Below, piece after piece: positions 54,219-62,842 of a stretch of 64,000 bases of DNA. The notes beneath the pieces are model-generated. The model had not been told where the DNA came from and ran no database searches. It saw nothing but the letters and a program-made list of their open reading frames with translations. Source of the stretch: Methylorubrum rhodesianum (GTDB lineage: Bacteria; Pseudomonadota; Alphaproteobacteria; Rhizobiales; Beijerinckiaceae); the NCBI RefSeq assembly GCF_014199985.1, contig NZ_JACHOS010000002.1:124001-188000 (forward strand). Reading direction: 5' to 3'. Position 1 is the first letter of the stretch, and every line of letters begins with the position of its first letter. The position numbers were made by a program, and so were the translations under genes.

Positions 54219-56191
54219 GTGTCGCCTCCACCGGGTTCGAAGCCGAGCTCGGTCAGGGCCGCGTCGGCCTCACCGGTGCCAAGCAGGCCCAGGAAGGCGG
54301 CGAGCGCGGGCTTCTCGCGCTCGGCCTCGCGATAGGCGAAATCGTAATGCTCCTGCGCCAGCGGCAGGAAACCGAGGCCGTAGGCCCCCGCGACACTGGC
54401 GATCGCCACGCCCCAATCGGCCCGGCCCTGCGCCACGGCCGCCGCGACGGCGTTGTGCGAGCGTGGCTGGTTCCAGAAGCCGGCGGGCCGGGCAGCGCCG
54501 ATCAGACCGTCCACGAGGAGGCGCGTGCCCGAGCCGGCATTGCGGTTGACCATGACGGAGTCCGGATCCGCGAGGGCCGCACTCACCGCCTCGGCGGCGC
54601 TGCGGCCCTCGAAGCGGGCGTCATCCACCCGGAAAACCACACCCTGCAAGCGGCGCCAACCGGTGGCCAGCGCCATGCCGGGTTCGAGGAAGGGGGCATT
54701 GTAGCGGCCGGTTTCGGGGTCGAGCAGATGCATGGCGGCGAGGTCGCACTCGCCCCGGCGCAGCGCCGCGAGTCCTCCGGCCGAGCCGACCCAGACGGTG
54801 CGGGCGCGGAAGCCCTTCTCGGCCAGCAGCCCGACGACCCGGTCGAGACCGACGCAATGGCTGCCGATGATGGTGAGGTCCGGCGGCCGCACCCCGGCGC
54901 CGAGGCGCACCACAGAGACCGTCTCGCCCGCCTCCATCCCGGACCGGGCGGCGGGCACGGCGAAGAAGCCGTCGGCCTGGGAAAAGGCGGTGACGGAGCC
55001 CGATCCTTTCGGCAGCGGAAGGGCCACGGCGCCGTCCGCGCCCTGCGCGAGCGAAGCCATCACGAATTCGGTGCGGCCGAGTTCCGAGGTCAGGCGCTGC
55101 GGCAGGCGCGCCTGGACAGCCTCCTCTTCCCGCGGGGGCAGGCCCGCGAGCGCGCGCACCAGCGGCACCACGAATTCGTGGAAGGTGAACATGGCCGAGG
55201 TCGGAAAGCCCGGCAGCACCACCACCGCCTTGCCCTCGGCGACCGCGAGGCAGAGCGGCTTGCCGGGCTTCAGCGCCACGCCGTGGACGAGGATGCCGGG
55301 TCCTCCCAGCCGGGACAGGATGCGGTGGGAGACGTCGCCCGCCCCCTTCGAGGTGCCGCCGGAGAGCACCACGAGATCGCCCCGCGCCAGGGCGTCGCGC
55401 AGCGCCGCTTCGAGCGCCGCCTCGTCGTCGCGGACGATTCCGAGCGGCACCGCTTCGCCGCCGTTCTCCGCGACCGAGGCCGCGACGATGGGGCCGTTCG
55501 AATCGTAGATCGCGCCGGGCCGCAATCCATCGCCCGGCGCCACCAGCTCGTCACCCGTCGACAGCACGGCCACGCGCGGCCGGCGCACCACCGCGACCTC
55601 GGGTAGTCCGCAGGCGGCCAGCATCCCGATCTCGCGGGCGGTGACCACCGCGCCCTTGCGCAGGACCGTCTCGCCGGACGCCATGTCGGCGCCGGCATAG
55701 CCGACGAACTGTCCCGGCCGGACCGGACCCGTCACCTCGATGGCGAGGGCGTCCTCAAGAAACTCGGTCTGCTCGACCATCACCACCGCGTCGGCACCGC
55801 GCGGGATGACGCCGCCGGTGGCGATCGGCGTCGCGGTGCCGGCGGCGACGGTCAGCGACGGGGCGGCGCCGCAGGCCAGGATCTCGCGATTGAGCGTGAG
55901 ACGGCGGGGCCGCGCGGCGTTGGCGCCCTCGGTGTCGGCGGCGCGCAGGGCGAAGCCGTCGACCAGGGCGCGGTCGAAGGGCGGCACGTCGATGGGCGAG
56001 GCCACGTCCCGCGCGAGCACACGGCCGAGGGATTCGGCCAGAGGCAGGGTTTCCGCAGGAAGCGAAGCGTGCGGAACCGCCGCGCGAAAGGCGGCCAGCG
56101 CCTCCTCCCGGCTCATCACCGTCAAGAATTGTTCCTGCCGGGCCGCCGCGGCCAGACGCCGGGCGAATTCCATCTCGCGCTCCGCGATCAC
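54215..56191 (-). CDS. MoeA fused to a PBP-like domain
   Basis: A 658-aa fusion. Residues about 25-425 are a full MoeA: PFDRALVDGFALRAADTEGA, GGVIPRGADAVVMVEQTEFL, AVLSTGDELVAPGDGLRPGA, IYDSNGPIVAASVAENGGE, LSGGTSKGAGDVSHRILSRL and VLPGFPTSAMFTFHEFVVPL. Residues about 440-640 are a periplasmic-binding-protein-like domain (TIIGSHCVGLDRVVGLLAEK; MVNRNAGSGTRLLVDGL; AVAAAVAQGRADWGVAIASV), homologous to that of the regulator at 51070. Archaeal MoeA proteins often show this fusion, and the extra domain may bind molybdate, tungstate or the pterin. The GTG start overlaps the upstream stop by 4 nt. Confidence 0.92.
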   Translation of the reverse strand: MIAEREMEFARRLAAAARQEQFLTVMSREEALAAFRAAVPHASLPAETLPLAESLGRVLARDVASPIDVPPFDRALVDGFALRAADTEGANAARPRRLTLNREILACGAAPSLTVAAGTATPIATGGVIPRGADAVVMVEQTEFLEDALAIEVTGPVRPGQFVGYAGADMASGETVLRKGAVVTAREIGMLAACGLPEVAVVRRPRVAVLSTGDELVAPGDGLRPGAIYDSNGPIVAASVAENGGEAVPLGIVRDDEAALEAALRDALARGDLVVLSGGTSKGAGDVSHRILSRLGGPGILVHGVALKPGKPLCLAVAEGKAVVVLPGFPTSAMFTFHEFVVPLVRALAGLPPREEEAVQARLPQRLTSELGRTEFVMASLAQGADGAVALPLPKGSGSVTAFSQADGFFAVPAARSGMEAGETVSVVRLGAGVRPPDLTIIGSHCVGLDRVVGLLAEKGFRARTVWVGSAGGLAALRRGECDLAAMHLLDPETGRYNAPFLEPGMALATGWRRLQGVVFRVDDARFEGRSAAEAVSAALADPDSVMVNRNAGSGTRLLVDGLIGAARPAGFWNQPRSHNAVAAAVAQGRADWGVAIASVAGAYGLGFLPLAQEHYDFAYREAEREKPALAAFLGLLGTGEADAALTELGFEPGGGDT

Positions 56192-57282
56192 AGCGGCACC
56201 ATCTCGACCTCGCTGCCCGCGGGATAACCTTCCCGCTCCGGCGGCACCAGTACGGCTCCGTCCGCCTCGATCAATCGCCGCAACGGCAGTTCGGCCCCAC
56301 CGAGCGGCTCGATCTCCGATCCATGGCAACGGATGAACACGATCTCGGCAAGGCCGACGACGGATGCGATCTTGCGCCGGAGCACGCCGGTTCGACGGGG
56401 CGGCTCGTCGGCGCCGGCCAAGGCGGCGATCAGGGGCCGGCCGAGCGCCAGGAAGGCCGCGAGGGCCGCGTCGGGGTGTCCGGGCAGGAGCAGAACCGGT
56501 CGCCCTCCCGCCTCGCCGATCCCGGCCGTCTCACCGGGCCGAAGGGCGAGACCGTGCGCGAGGACGCGGCCAGCCCCGGCCAGCCCCTCCGCGCTGCGGT
56601 CGGTGCGACCGAAGCCGGAGCCTCCGAGGATGAAGGTCGCGTCAGCCCCATCGGCGGCGACGGCTCGGCCGATCGCACCGGGGTCGTCGGGAACCGCGAC
56701 CGTCTCGACGAGGCCACCCGAGCGCTCGATCAGGGCAGCGAGCATCGGTGAGCGCGCCTCCGGGCCGGACACGCCCGTTGCGACGAGGCGGATCTGCACG
56801 GCGCGGATCGCGACCTCGCGACAGCCCACGGCAGCCAGCGCGAGGAGGTGACGCGGCCCGATCCGCTCGCCCGCCGCCAGGAGGACGTCGCCTTCGGCCA
56901 GATCTTCGCACGCCGCGCGGACACCCTCGCCCGCGCCGACCTCGGCAACGGCATTGCGGCCCTCCAACCCTTCGGCGGGCAGCACGGCGTCGGTGCCGGC
57001 GGGCATGGGGTCGCCGGCCTCGACCTGCACGGGCGCCCGCAGCAGCAGCACCGGCGCGTAGGGTGAAGCGCCGGCGATTCCCGCCGCCTGCACGGCGAAA
57101 CCGTCGCGCAGGGCGGTGCGATCGGGCGGGATCGGTCGGGTGCAGGAGACCGCAGCCGCGGCGATGCGGTTCCTGGCCTGGGCCAACGGCACGGTCCGCG
57201 GCGCGACCGGCGCGGCCAGGCCGCGGAGCTGGGCGAGCGCTTCGGCCAGCGGCATCAGGGCAGCGGAAGGCGCGCGCATCAC
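56188..57282 (-). CDS. Divergent MoeA-like protein
   Basis: A 364-aa MoeA-fold protein starting the four-gene minus-strand operon. MoeA landmarks are recognisable but changed: PPDRTALRDGFAVQAAGIAG replaces the usual DNSxMDGYA loop, and VEAGDPMPAGTDAVLPAEGL is close to normal. Where catalytic MoeA has GDEL and DSN, this protein reads VATGVSGPEARSPMLAALIE. Further on are LGGSGFGRTDRSAEGLAG and LLPGHPDAALAAFLAL. The loss of the GDEL and DSN residues suggests it is not a standard molybdenumtransferase. It may partner the MoeA fusion or serve a tungsten-specific role. The stop overlaps the next gene by 4 nt. Confidence 0.82.
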   Translation of the reverse strand: MMRAPSAALMPLAEALAQLRGLAAPVAPRTVPLAQARNRIAAAAVSCTRPIPPDRTALRDGFAVQAAGIAGASPYAPVLLLRAPVQVEAGDPMPAGTDAVLPAEGLEGRNAVAEVGAGEGVRAACEDLAEGDVLLAAGERIGPRHLLALAAVGCREVAIRAVQIRLVATGVSGPEARSPMLAALIERSGGLVETVAVPDDPGAIGRAVAADGADATFILGGSGFGRTDRSAEGLAGAGRVLAHGLALRPGETAGIGEAGGRPVLLLPGHPDAALAAFLALGRPLIAALAGADEPPRRTGVLRRKIASVVGLAEIVFIRCHGSEIEPLGGAELPLRRLIEADGAVLVPPEREGYPAGSEVEMVPL

Positions 57283-57504
57283 TCAGTCGGCCGCGTGCAC
57301 GGACGGCGCGGAGGGCAAAACGGCGATGACGTGTGCGGAGCCATCCTGTCTCATCGTCGTGAGCGATGCGCCATCGCCCGCCGCGGATCAAGGTTCGGCC
57401 TCGCACCGGGCAGCCGGATGAGACAGAAACTCTCACCCTTGCGGGCGGACACGGCCCCGGCCTCTCGCCTATGGTCCGCCGTGTCGGAGTGGAGTGGGCT
57501 GACG

Positions 57505-58815
57505 ATGCGGGCGAAGGGGTTTCTCGGGGTGATCGCCGCCCTGCTGTTCGTGCTGCCGGCGACGGCGCAGATGCGCGGTCATGGCGGACCGGTGCGGGCG
57601 CTCGCAATCACGGGCGACGGCCGTCTGGCGGTGTCCGGCGGCTTCGATCAGGCGGCGATCATCTGGGGTCTCGACACCGGCGCCGCGCTGAGCATCCTGC
57701 GTTTCCACGACGGCGCGGTGAACGCGGTGGCCGTCCTGCCCGACGGCCGGTTCGCCAGCGCTTCGGAGGACGGACGCATCGCCCTGTGGCGGCTCGGCCA
57801 AGCCGAGCCGGAACGCGTCCTCGAAGGGCATGCCGGCCCCATAGCCGGGCTCGCCGTGTCGCCGGACGGGAGGAGGCTCGCCTCCGCAGCCTGGGACGGC
57901 ACCGCGCGGATCTGGCCGCTCGCCGGTGGACCGGCGCGGGTCCTCGAAGGCCACAAGGGCAACGTCAACGCGGTCGCCTTCCTGCCCGATGGCGGACTGG
58001 TCACGGCCGGAGCCGATGCGAGCGTCCGGATCTGGACGACCGACGGCCAAACGACGGCCACCGCGCTTCTGCCGAGCGCGCTCAGTGCCCTTGCCGTCAC
58101 CGCCGACGGCGAGATCGCCGCGGCGGGTGCGGATGCGACGGTGCGGTTTCTCGGGCGCGACGGGAGCATGCGGGGACAGGTCGAACTCGGCCCCGCGCCT
58201 GTGATCGCATTGGCGCCCTCCCCCGACGGCACCCGGATCGCCGCAGCCAGCGCCGGCGGTACCGTCGCAATGATCGAGCGAGCCGGCAGGAAGGTCCTGT
58301 TCAACCTCGTCGGGCCGGGCCTGCCGGTCTGGTCGGTGGCGTGGCGGCCGGACGGGAGCGAACTCGTCACCGGCGGCGGCGACCGCCTCGTGCGGCGCTG
58401 GAATGCGGGCAACGGCGAACCGATCGGCCCGCTCGCCATGCCCCGTCCGGCGGATGCGCTGGCATCCTTCCACGGCGAGCGCGGAGCGGAGGTGTTTCGC
58501 GCCTGCGTGGCCTGTCACAGCCTGACGCCGGACGAAGCGCCCCGCGCCGGTCCCACGCTCGCCGGAATCTTCGGCCGGCGCATCGCCGCCGTTCCGGGCT
58601 ATCGCTACTCCGACGCGCTCAAGGCCATGGACATCGTCTGGACGCCCGAGACGGTCGCCCGTCTGTTCGAGGTCGGCCCCGCGCGCTACACGCCGGGCAC
58701 GCGGATGCCTGAGCAGACCATCAACAGCGCCGAGGATCGGGACGCGCTGATGCGGTTCCTCGCCAAGGCGACCGGCGAGACGGCGGCCCATCCGGGAACC
58801 GCCGCTCCCAATTGA
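57505..58815 (+). CDS. Exported WD40-repeat/cytochrome c fusion protein
   Basis: A 436-aa periplasmic protein. A signal peptide (FLGVIAALLFVLPATAQ) is followed by a WD40 propeller of about seven blades (residues about 25-320), with ISGGFDQ-type and ARIW/VRIW blade ends such as LASAAWDGTARIWPLAGG and VTAGADASVRIWTTDG. The C-terminal 110 residues form a class I cytochrome c: haem site VFRACVACHSLTPDEAPRAG, then GPTLAGIFGRRIAAVPGYRY and an axial-Met region TPGTRMPEQTI. It is divergent from the Mo-cofactor operon, so it may carry electrons for, or scaffold, a periplasmic redox enzyme. The partner is unknown. Confidence 0.9.
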   Translation: MRAKGFLGVIAALLFVLPATAQMRGHGGPVRALAITGDGRLAVSGGFDQAAIIWGLDTGAALSILRFHDGAVNAVAVLPDGRFASASEDGRIALWRLGQAEPERVLEGHAGPIAGLAVSPDGRRLASAAWDGTARIWPLAGGPARVLEGHKGNVNAVAFLPDGGLVTAGADASVRIWTTDGQTTATALLPSALSALAVTADGEIAAAGADATVRFLGRDGSMRGQVELGPAPVIALAPSPDGTRIAAASAGGTVAMIERAGRKVLFNLVGPGLPVWSVAWRPDGSELVTGGGDRLVRRWNAGNGEPIGPLAMPRPADALASFHGERGAEVFRACVACHSLTPDEAPRAGPTLAGIFGRRIAAVPGYRYSDALKAMDIVWTPETVARLFEVGPARYTPGTRMPEQTINSAEDRDALMRFLAKATGETAAHPGTAAPN

Positions 58816-58841
58816 TCCGCCGCACTCGAGGCTCGAAAAGA

Positions 58842-59015
58842 TCAGCCGTGGCAGGTGCAGCCCGCGTGGTCGCAGCCGGCATGGTCCGGATGACCCTCGG
58901 CGCACTCGTCGCAGCAGAACGCCTTGTCGTCACGCGTCACCGCCTTGGACAGCGAGACGGCACAGACGCAGTCCGGGCAGGCGCACTTCACCATCTCGAC
59001 ATCGACGCTGGCCAT
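58842..59015 (-). CDS. Bacterial metallothionein (SmtA/BmtA-like)
   Basis: A 57-aa Cys-rich metal-storage protein. It contains ten Cys in the pattern KCACPDCVC, FCCDECAEG and GCDHAGCTCHG, with four His residues in the tail, and matches the SmtA zinc-finger fold (MVKCACPDCVCAV, then a CCDECAEGHPDH-type helix). Such proteins sequester Zn, Cd or Cu. The ATG at 59015 is preferred because AAGG lies 9 nt upstream; an ATG three codons earlier is adjacent to that site. It is tail-to-tail with the WD40-cytochrome gene, 26 bp away. Confidence 0.92.
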   Translation of the reverse strand: MASVDVEMVKCACPDCVCAVSLSKAVTRDDKAFCCDECAEGHPDHAGCDHAGCTCHG

Positions 59016-59240
59016 CGCAGGCATCCTTCTGTCCGGAAGATTCTGTCACGCGGGCCGTCGTTGCCGCGCGCGATCATCTTCGGTCGGCCGCGCTCGCAGC
59101 GCAATCCTCGCGCGCACGTCCTTTCCGGACTGTGATCGACGCTCACGTGCGGCCCGGCAGACGCGATCGTTCCGGCGCCGCGCGGCGAGAGCCGGAACCA
59201 CGGCTTGGGGCGTGTCACCCAGTGAGAGGTGTCGGCCTGA

Positions 59241-61109
59241 TCAGGCCGTCGCTTCCAGAAGCTGCGACACCCGGGCGGCGAGCTCGGCCGAGGCGAAGGG
59301 CTTCGTCATCACCGGCAGATCATCCGGGATCTGCACGGCTTCCGCGTGACCGGTGAGCAGCAGGACCGGCACGCCGGAGAAGCGTTGCCGGATCGCCGTG
59401 GCGAGTTCGACGCCGGTCATGCCGGGCATGGCGAGATCCGCCACGACGAGGTCGAAGCTGTGGCCTTGCTCCATCAGCGCGAGCGCGCTGCGACCGTCGG
59501 GCGCCTCCGTCTCGGAGTAGCCGAAATCATTGAGGAACGAGGCGGTGACGTGCCGGACCTCGGGGTCGTCGTCGACCACGAGGATGCGGGCCGGGCTCGT
59601 CGCCGTCGGCACCAGGGGAATGACCTCGGACTCCGTGCCCTCGGCAGCGCCGTCGGCACGCGGCAGGGCGAGTTCGATTCGGGTGCCCCGCCCGACCTCG
59701 CTGGTGATGCGCAGACGCCCGCCCGCCTGCTGGGCGAGGCCGAACACCATGGCGAGGCCGAGGCCCGTCCCCTGCCCCACGGCCTTGGTGGTGAAGAACG
59801 GCTCGCAGACCCGCTCCAGGATCTCGGGCGGGATGCCGGTGCCTTCGTCGGCGACCGTCACGACGGCATAAGTGCCGGGCTTCAGATCGGGATCGTCGTG
59901 GATCTCAGCGCGGCGCGTCGAGATGGTGACGGTGCCGCCCTCGGGCATGGCATCGCGGGCGTTGATGCAGAGGTTGAGCACCGCCAATTCGAGCTGATCG
60001 GGATCGACCAGAGCGAAGGGCATGTCGGGTTCGAGGTCCCGCACGACGCGCACGAGGCTGCCGAGGCTGGAGCCGAACAGCGCGCTCATGCCCTCGATCA
60101 GCGCGTTCGGATCCACCGGCCGCGCATGGGCGTCGTTGGAGCGGCTGAAGCTCAGCAGCCGCTTGGTCAGGGCCGAGCCGCGCTGCGCGGCACCGGTGGC
60201 ATTGTCCACGAGGCGCTTGACCCGCGGCTGGTCAGCGATCTTGGGGCCGACCAGCTCCAGGCTTCCCAGGATCGCCGTGAGCAGGTTGTTGAAATCGTGG
60301 GCGATGCCGCCGGCCAGCGTTCCGAGCGCCTGCATCTTGTCGGACTGGCGCAGGCGCGCCTCCAGGCTCTTCTGTTCGGTGACGTCCCGCTCGATCGTCG
60401 CGAGATGCGTGACCTCGCCGGCGCCCCCGCGGATCGGCACGCGGATGATGTGCGACCAGCGCTCGGCGCCGAGGGCGCCGCGGGCGATCACCGTCGAGCC
60501 GGCCTCCCCGGACGCGATCGCGCGACGGTCCACGGCCTCCGCCTCGCGGGTCTCCGCAGTGTCGGTGACCTCGATCTCGGTGCGGCCGAGGCAGGCCTCG
60601 ACCGTGCCGCCGACGAGGTCGGCCTTGCGCGCGTTGAGGCGGACGAACCGGCCCGCGGCGTCCTTGAAGGAGATCGCCTCCTCGGCATGATCGAGCAGGC
60701 CGCGCAGCAGGGCGCGCTCGGTCGCGAGGTCGCGGCCGAGGCGATGGCGCTCGTAGGCATTGCGCACCGTGGCGCGCAGCAGGGTCGGGTCCCAGGGCTT
60801 GGCGACATAGCCGATGATGCCGCCGCGATTGAGCGCGGCGATCACCGCCGAGATATCGGCATAGCCGGTGAGCAGGATGGCCTGTGCCTCGTGGAAGCGA
60901 CGCGCCTCGGCGAGCAGCGCGTCTCCGGTCATCCCAGGCATGCGCTGATCGGAAACCACGACGGCGATGTCGGGCTCGGCGCGGAGGATGTCGAGCGCCT
61001 CCTCGGGCTTGGCCGAGGTGAGCACCCGGTACTCGTCCTCGAACAAATCCTCCAGAGCGATCAGGATGTCCGGCTCGTCATCGACGGCCAGAATCGTGCC
61101 TTTGCTCAT
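59241..61109 (-). CDS. Hybrid sensor histidine kinase (REC-PAS-HK-REC)
   Basis: A 622-aa soluble kinase. In order: a receiver (TILAVDDEPDILIALEDLFE, Asp in VVVSDQRMPGMTGD; residues 1-125), a PAS domain (about 135-250; LLDHAEEAISFKDAAGRFVR), HisKA with the phospho-His in LAGGIAHDFNNLLTAILG, the ATPase core (LCINARDAMPEGGTVTIS; GTGIPPEILERVCEPFFTT; GQGTGLGLAMVFGL), and a C-terminal receiver (ILVVDDDPEVRHVTASFLND; LVVADLAMPGMTG). There is no membrane segment, so the signal is cytoplasmic or passed on by partners. It is last in the operon, with a 4-nt ATGA overlap to the preceding kinase. Confidence 0.93.
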   Translation of the reverse strand: MSKGTILAVDDEPDILIALEDLFEDEYRVLTSAKPEEALDILRAEPDIAVVVSDQRMPGMTGDALLAEARRFHEAQAILLTGYADISAVIAALNRGGIIGYVAKPWDPTLLRATVRNAYERHRLGRDLATERALLRGLLDHAEEAISFKDAAGRFVRLNARKADLVGGTVEACLGRTEIEVTDTAETREAEAVDRRAIASGEAGSTVIARGALGAERWSHIIRVPIRGGAGEVTHLATIERDVTEQKSLEARLRQSDKMQALGTLAGGIAHDFNNLLTAILGSLELVGPKIADQPRVKRLVDNATGAAQRGSALTKRLLSFSRSNDAHARPVDPNALIEGMSALFGSSLGSLVRVVRDLEPDMPFALVDPDQLELAVLNLCINARDAMPEGGTVTISTRRAEIHDDPDLKPGTYAVVTVADEGTGIPPEILERVCEPFFTTKAVGQGTGLGLAMVFGLAQQAGGRLRITSEVGRGTRIELALPRADGAAEGTESEVIPLVPTATSPARILVVDDDPEVRHVTASFLNDFGYSETEAPDGRSALALMEQGHSFDLVVADLAMPGMTGVELATAIRQRFSGVPVLLLTGHAEAVQIPDDLPVMTKPFASAELAARVSQLLEATA

Positions 61110-62842
61110 ACCGGTGCCGGTTGCCTCGGGATGCCGATGACGAAGCTCGCGCCGCCGCCCGGCGCCGTCTCCACGGTCAGCGAGCCGCTATGCGCCTGAA
61201 CGACGCTGTAAGCAATCGCCAAGCCGAGACCTGTCCCCGATCCGACCGGCTTCGTCGTGAAGAACGGCTCGAAGATCTTTTCCCGCAGATCTTCGGGGAT
61301 ACCCGGTCCGGAGTCGCTGATGCGGATCACGTCGTTCTCCGCGTCCGAGTAGGTCGCCACCGTGATCGTGCCCTCGCCCGGGATCGCGTCCGCCGCGTTG
61401 CCGAGGATGTTCATGACGACCTGATTGAGGAGCGCCGGGGTGCAGGAGATCTCGGGACGACCGGAGAAATCGCGCTCCACGTGGATACGCGTGCCGAGCT
61501 TGTGCTGGATCAGCGCCAGCACCGTCTCGATCGCCTCGGGCACGTTGACGAGGCCGCGCTCGCCCTCGTCGAGCCGCGAGAACTTGCGCAGGTTGAGAAC
61601 GAGCTCCTGAATGCGGGTGAGGCCGAGCCGCATCGAGCCGACCCGGTCGCGCGCCTTCGTCAGGGCGCGCCGTCCCTCCGGCGCCTCCGGCGGCTGGAGT
61701 TCGCCGAGAAGGCGTTCCACCGTACCCTGATGCGCCAGGATGAAGGCGAGCGGATTGTTGATTTCGTGGGCAATGCCGGCGACGAGCTCGCCGAGCGAAG
61801 CCATCTTGGCGGCCTGGACGAGCTTGGCCTGAGCCTCCGTCAGCTTGCGGTTGGCATCCTCGAGATCGCGGTTGGCCTGCTCAAGCGCGTCGGCGAGGGC
61901 GGCGCGGGCGGCGGCCGCCTCGGCCTCGGCGCGGGCGCGCTCGACCGCCCGCTCGCGGTCGCCGAACTCGCCGGAGATGCGGCGGTTATCCTCCTCCAGC
62001 AGGCGGCGGCGGACGAGGCCGCGCACCCGCATCGCCAGCACCTCGCCGTCGGCCTTCGACACCACGTCGTCGGCGCCCGCGGCGAAGGCGGCGACGAGCA
62101 GACTCTTGTCCGGCTTGTCGCCGGCCATGCCGACGAGGGGAAAGGCGTTGCCGCCTCCCTCCGGCGCCATCATGCGGCGCTCGGCGATCTCGGTGCACAG
62201 GGCGATGCCGTCATAGGCGCTGCCGACGAGGTCGAGGGTGACGCAGTCGAACCCGGCTCCGGGCTCGTCCAGGGCGGCCAGCGCCGCGGAGCGGTCGGCT
62301 GCGGCGACGACGGTATGGCCCTCCTGGGTCAGCAGGCCGGTGAAAAAGGCGCGGTAGGTGGCGCTGCCATCGACGACGAGCACCCGGCCCCTGCGGAAGG
62401 CGGCGCCCGACGGCCCTTCCGTCGCGCTGCTCTTGCGCTCGCGCAGCAGGGCGCGGATGCGCAGCACGAGCAGGTCGCGGTCGGCCGATTTCTCGACATA
62501 GGCGTCGGCTCCGCTCTCGAAGCCGTGGCGCTCGCCGTTGCGGGCGCTGGTGAGCATCACCACCGGCAGCGCGCGCGTGCGCAGCGACAGGCGCATCTGC
62601 CGGGTGAACTCGTCACCGTTCATGCCGGGCAGGTGGTGGTCGGCGACGACGAGATCGGGAAGATCGGTGTTGAGCAGGTCGAGAGCGGCTTCAGCGGTGG
62701 CGCAGCGCTGCACGGCGAAGCCCTGTGCCTCGAGCTGCAGGCGCAGTTCGAGCGCCTGCGTCTCCGAATCCTCAACCAGCAGCAGCCGGTGGCCCGGCGG
62801 GGTGGCGGGTGCTGCCGGAGAGGGCGCTGCGCTCGCGGTCAT
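61106..62842 (-). CDS. Dual-receiver histidine kinase (REC-REC-coiled coil-HK)
   Basis: A 578-aa cytoplasmic kinase. Two tandem receivers come first ([20 protein letters not shown] with Asp in [14 protein letters not shown]; then [20 protein letters not shown] with Asp in [13 protein letters not shown]). A helical coiled coil follows (about 305-350, Ala/Glu/Arg-rich), then HisKA ([20 protein letters not shown]) and the ATPase core ([54 protein letters not shown]). The ATG overlaps the cheB stop by 4 nt. It is likely to receive phosphoryl groups from the CheA-type kinase upstream and act in the same pathway. Confidence 0.92.
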   Translation of the reverse strand: MTASAAPSPAAPATPPGHRLLLVEDSETQALELRLQLEAQGFAVQRCATAEAALDLLNTDLPDLVVADHHLPGMNGDEFTRQMRLSLRTRALPVVMLTSARNGERHGFESGADAYVEKSADRDLLVLRIRALLRERKSSATEGPSGAAFRRGRVLVVDGSATYRAFFTGLLTQEGHTVVAAADRSAALAALDEPGAGFDCVTLDLVGSAYDGIALCTEIAERRMMAPEGGGNAFPLVGMAGDKPDKSLLVAAFAAGADDVVSKADGEVLAMRVRGLVRRRLLEEDNRRISGEFGDRERAVERARAEAEAAAARAALADALEQANRDLEDANRKLTEAQAKLVQAAKMASLGELVAGIAHEINNPLAFILAHQGTVERLLGELQPPEAPEGRRALTKARDRVGSMRLGLTRIQELVLNLRKFSRLDEGERGLVNVPEAIETVLALIQHKLGTRIHVERDFSGRPEISCTPALLNQVVMNILGNAADAIPGEGTITVATYSDAENDVIRISDSGPGIPEDLREKIFEPFFTTKPVGSGTGLGLAIAYSVVQAHSGSLTVETAPGGGASFVIGIPRQPAPV

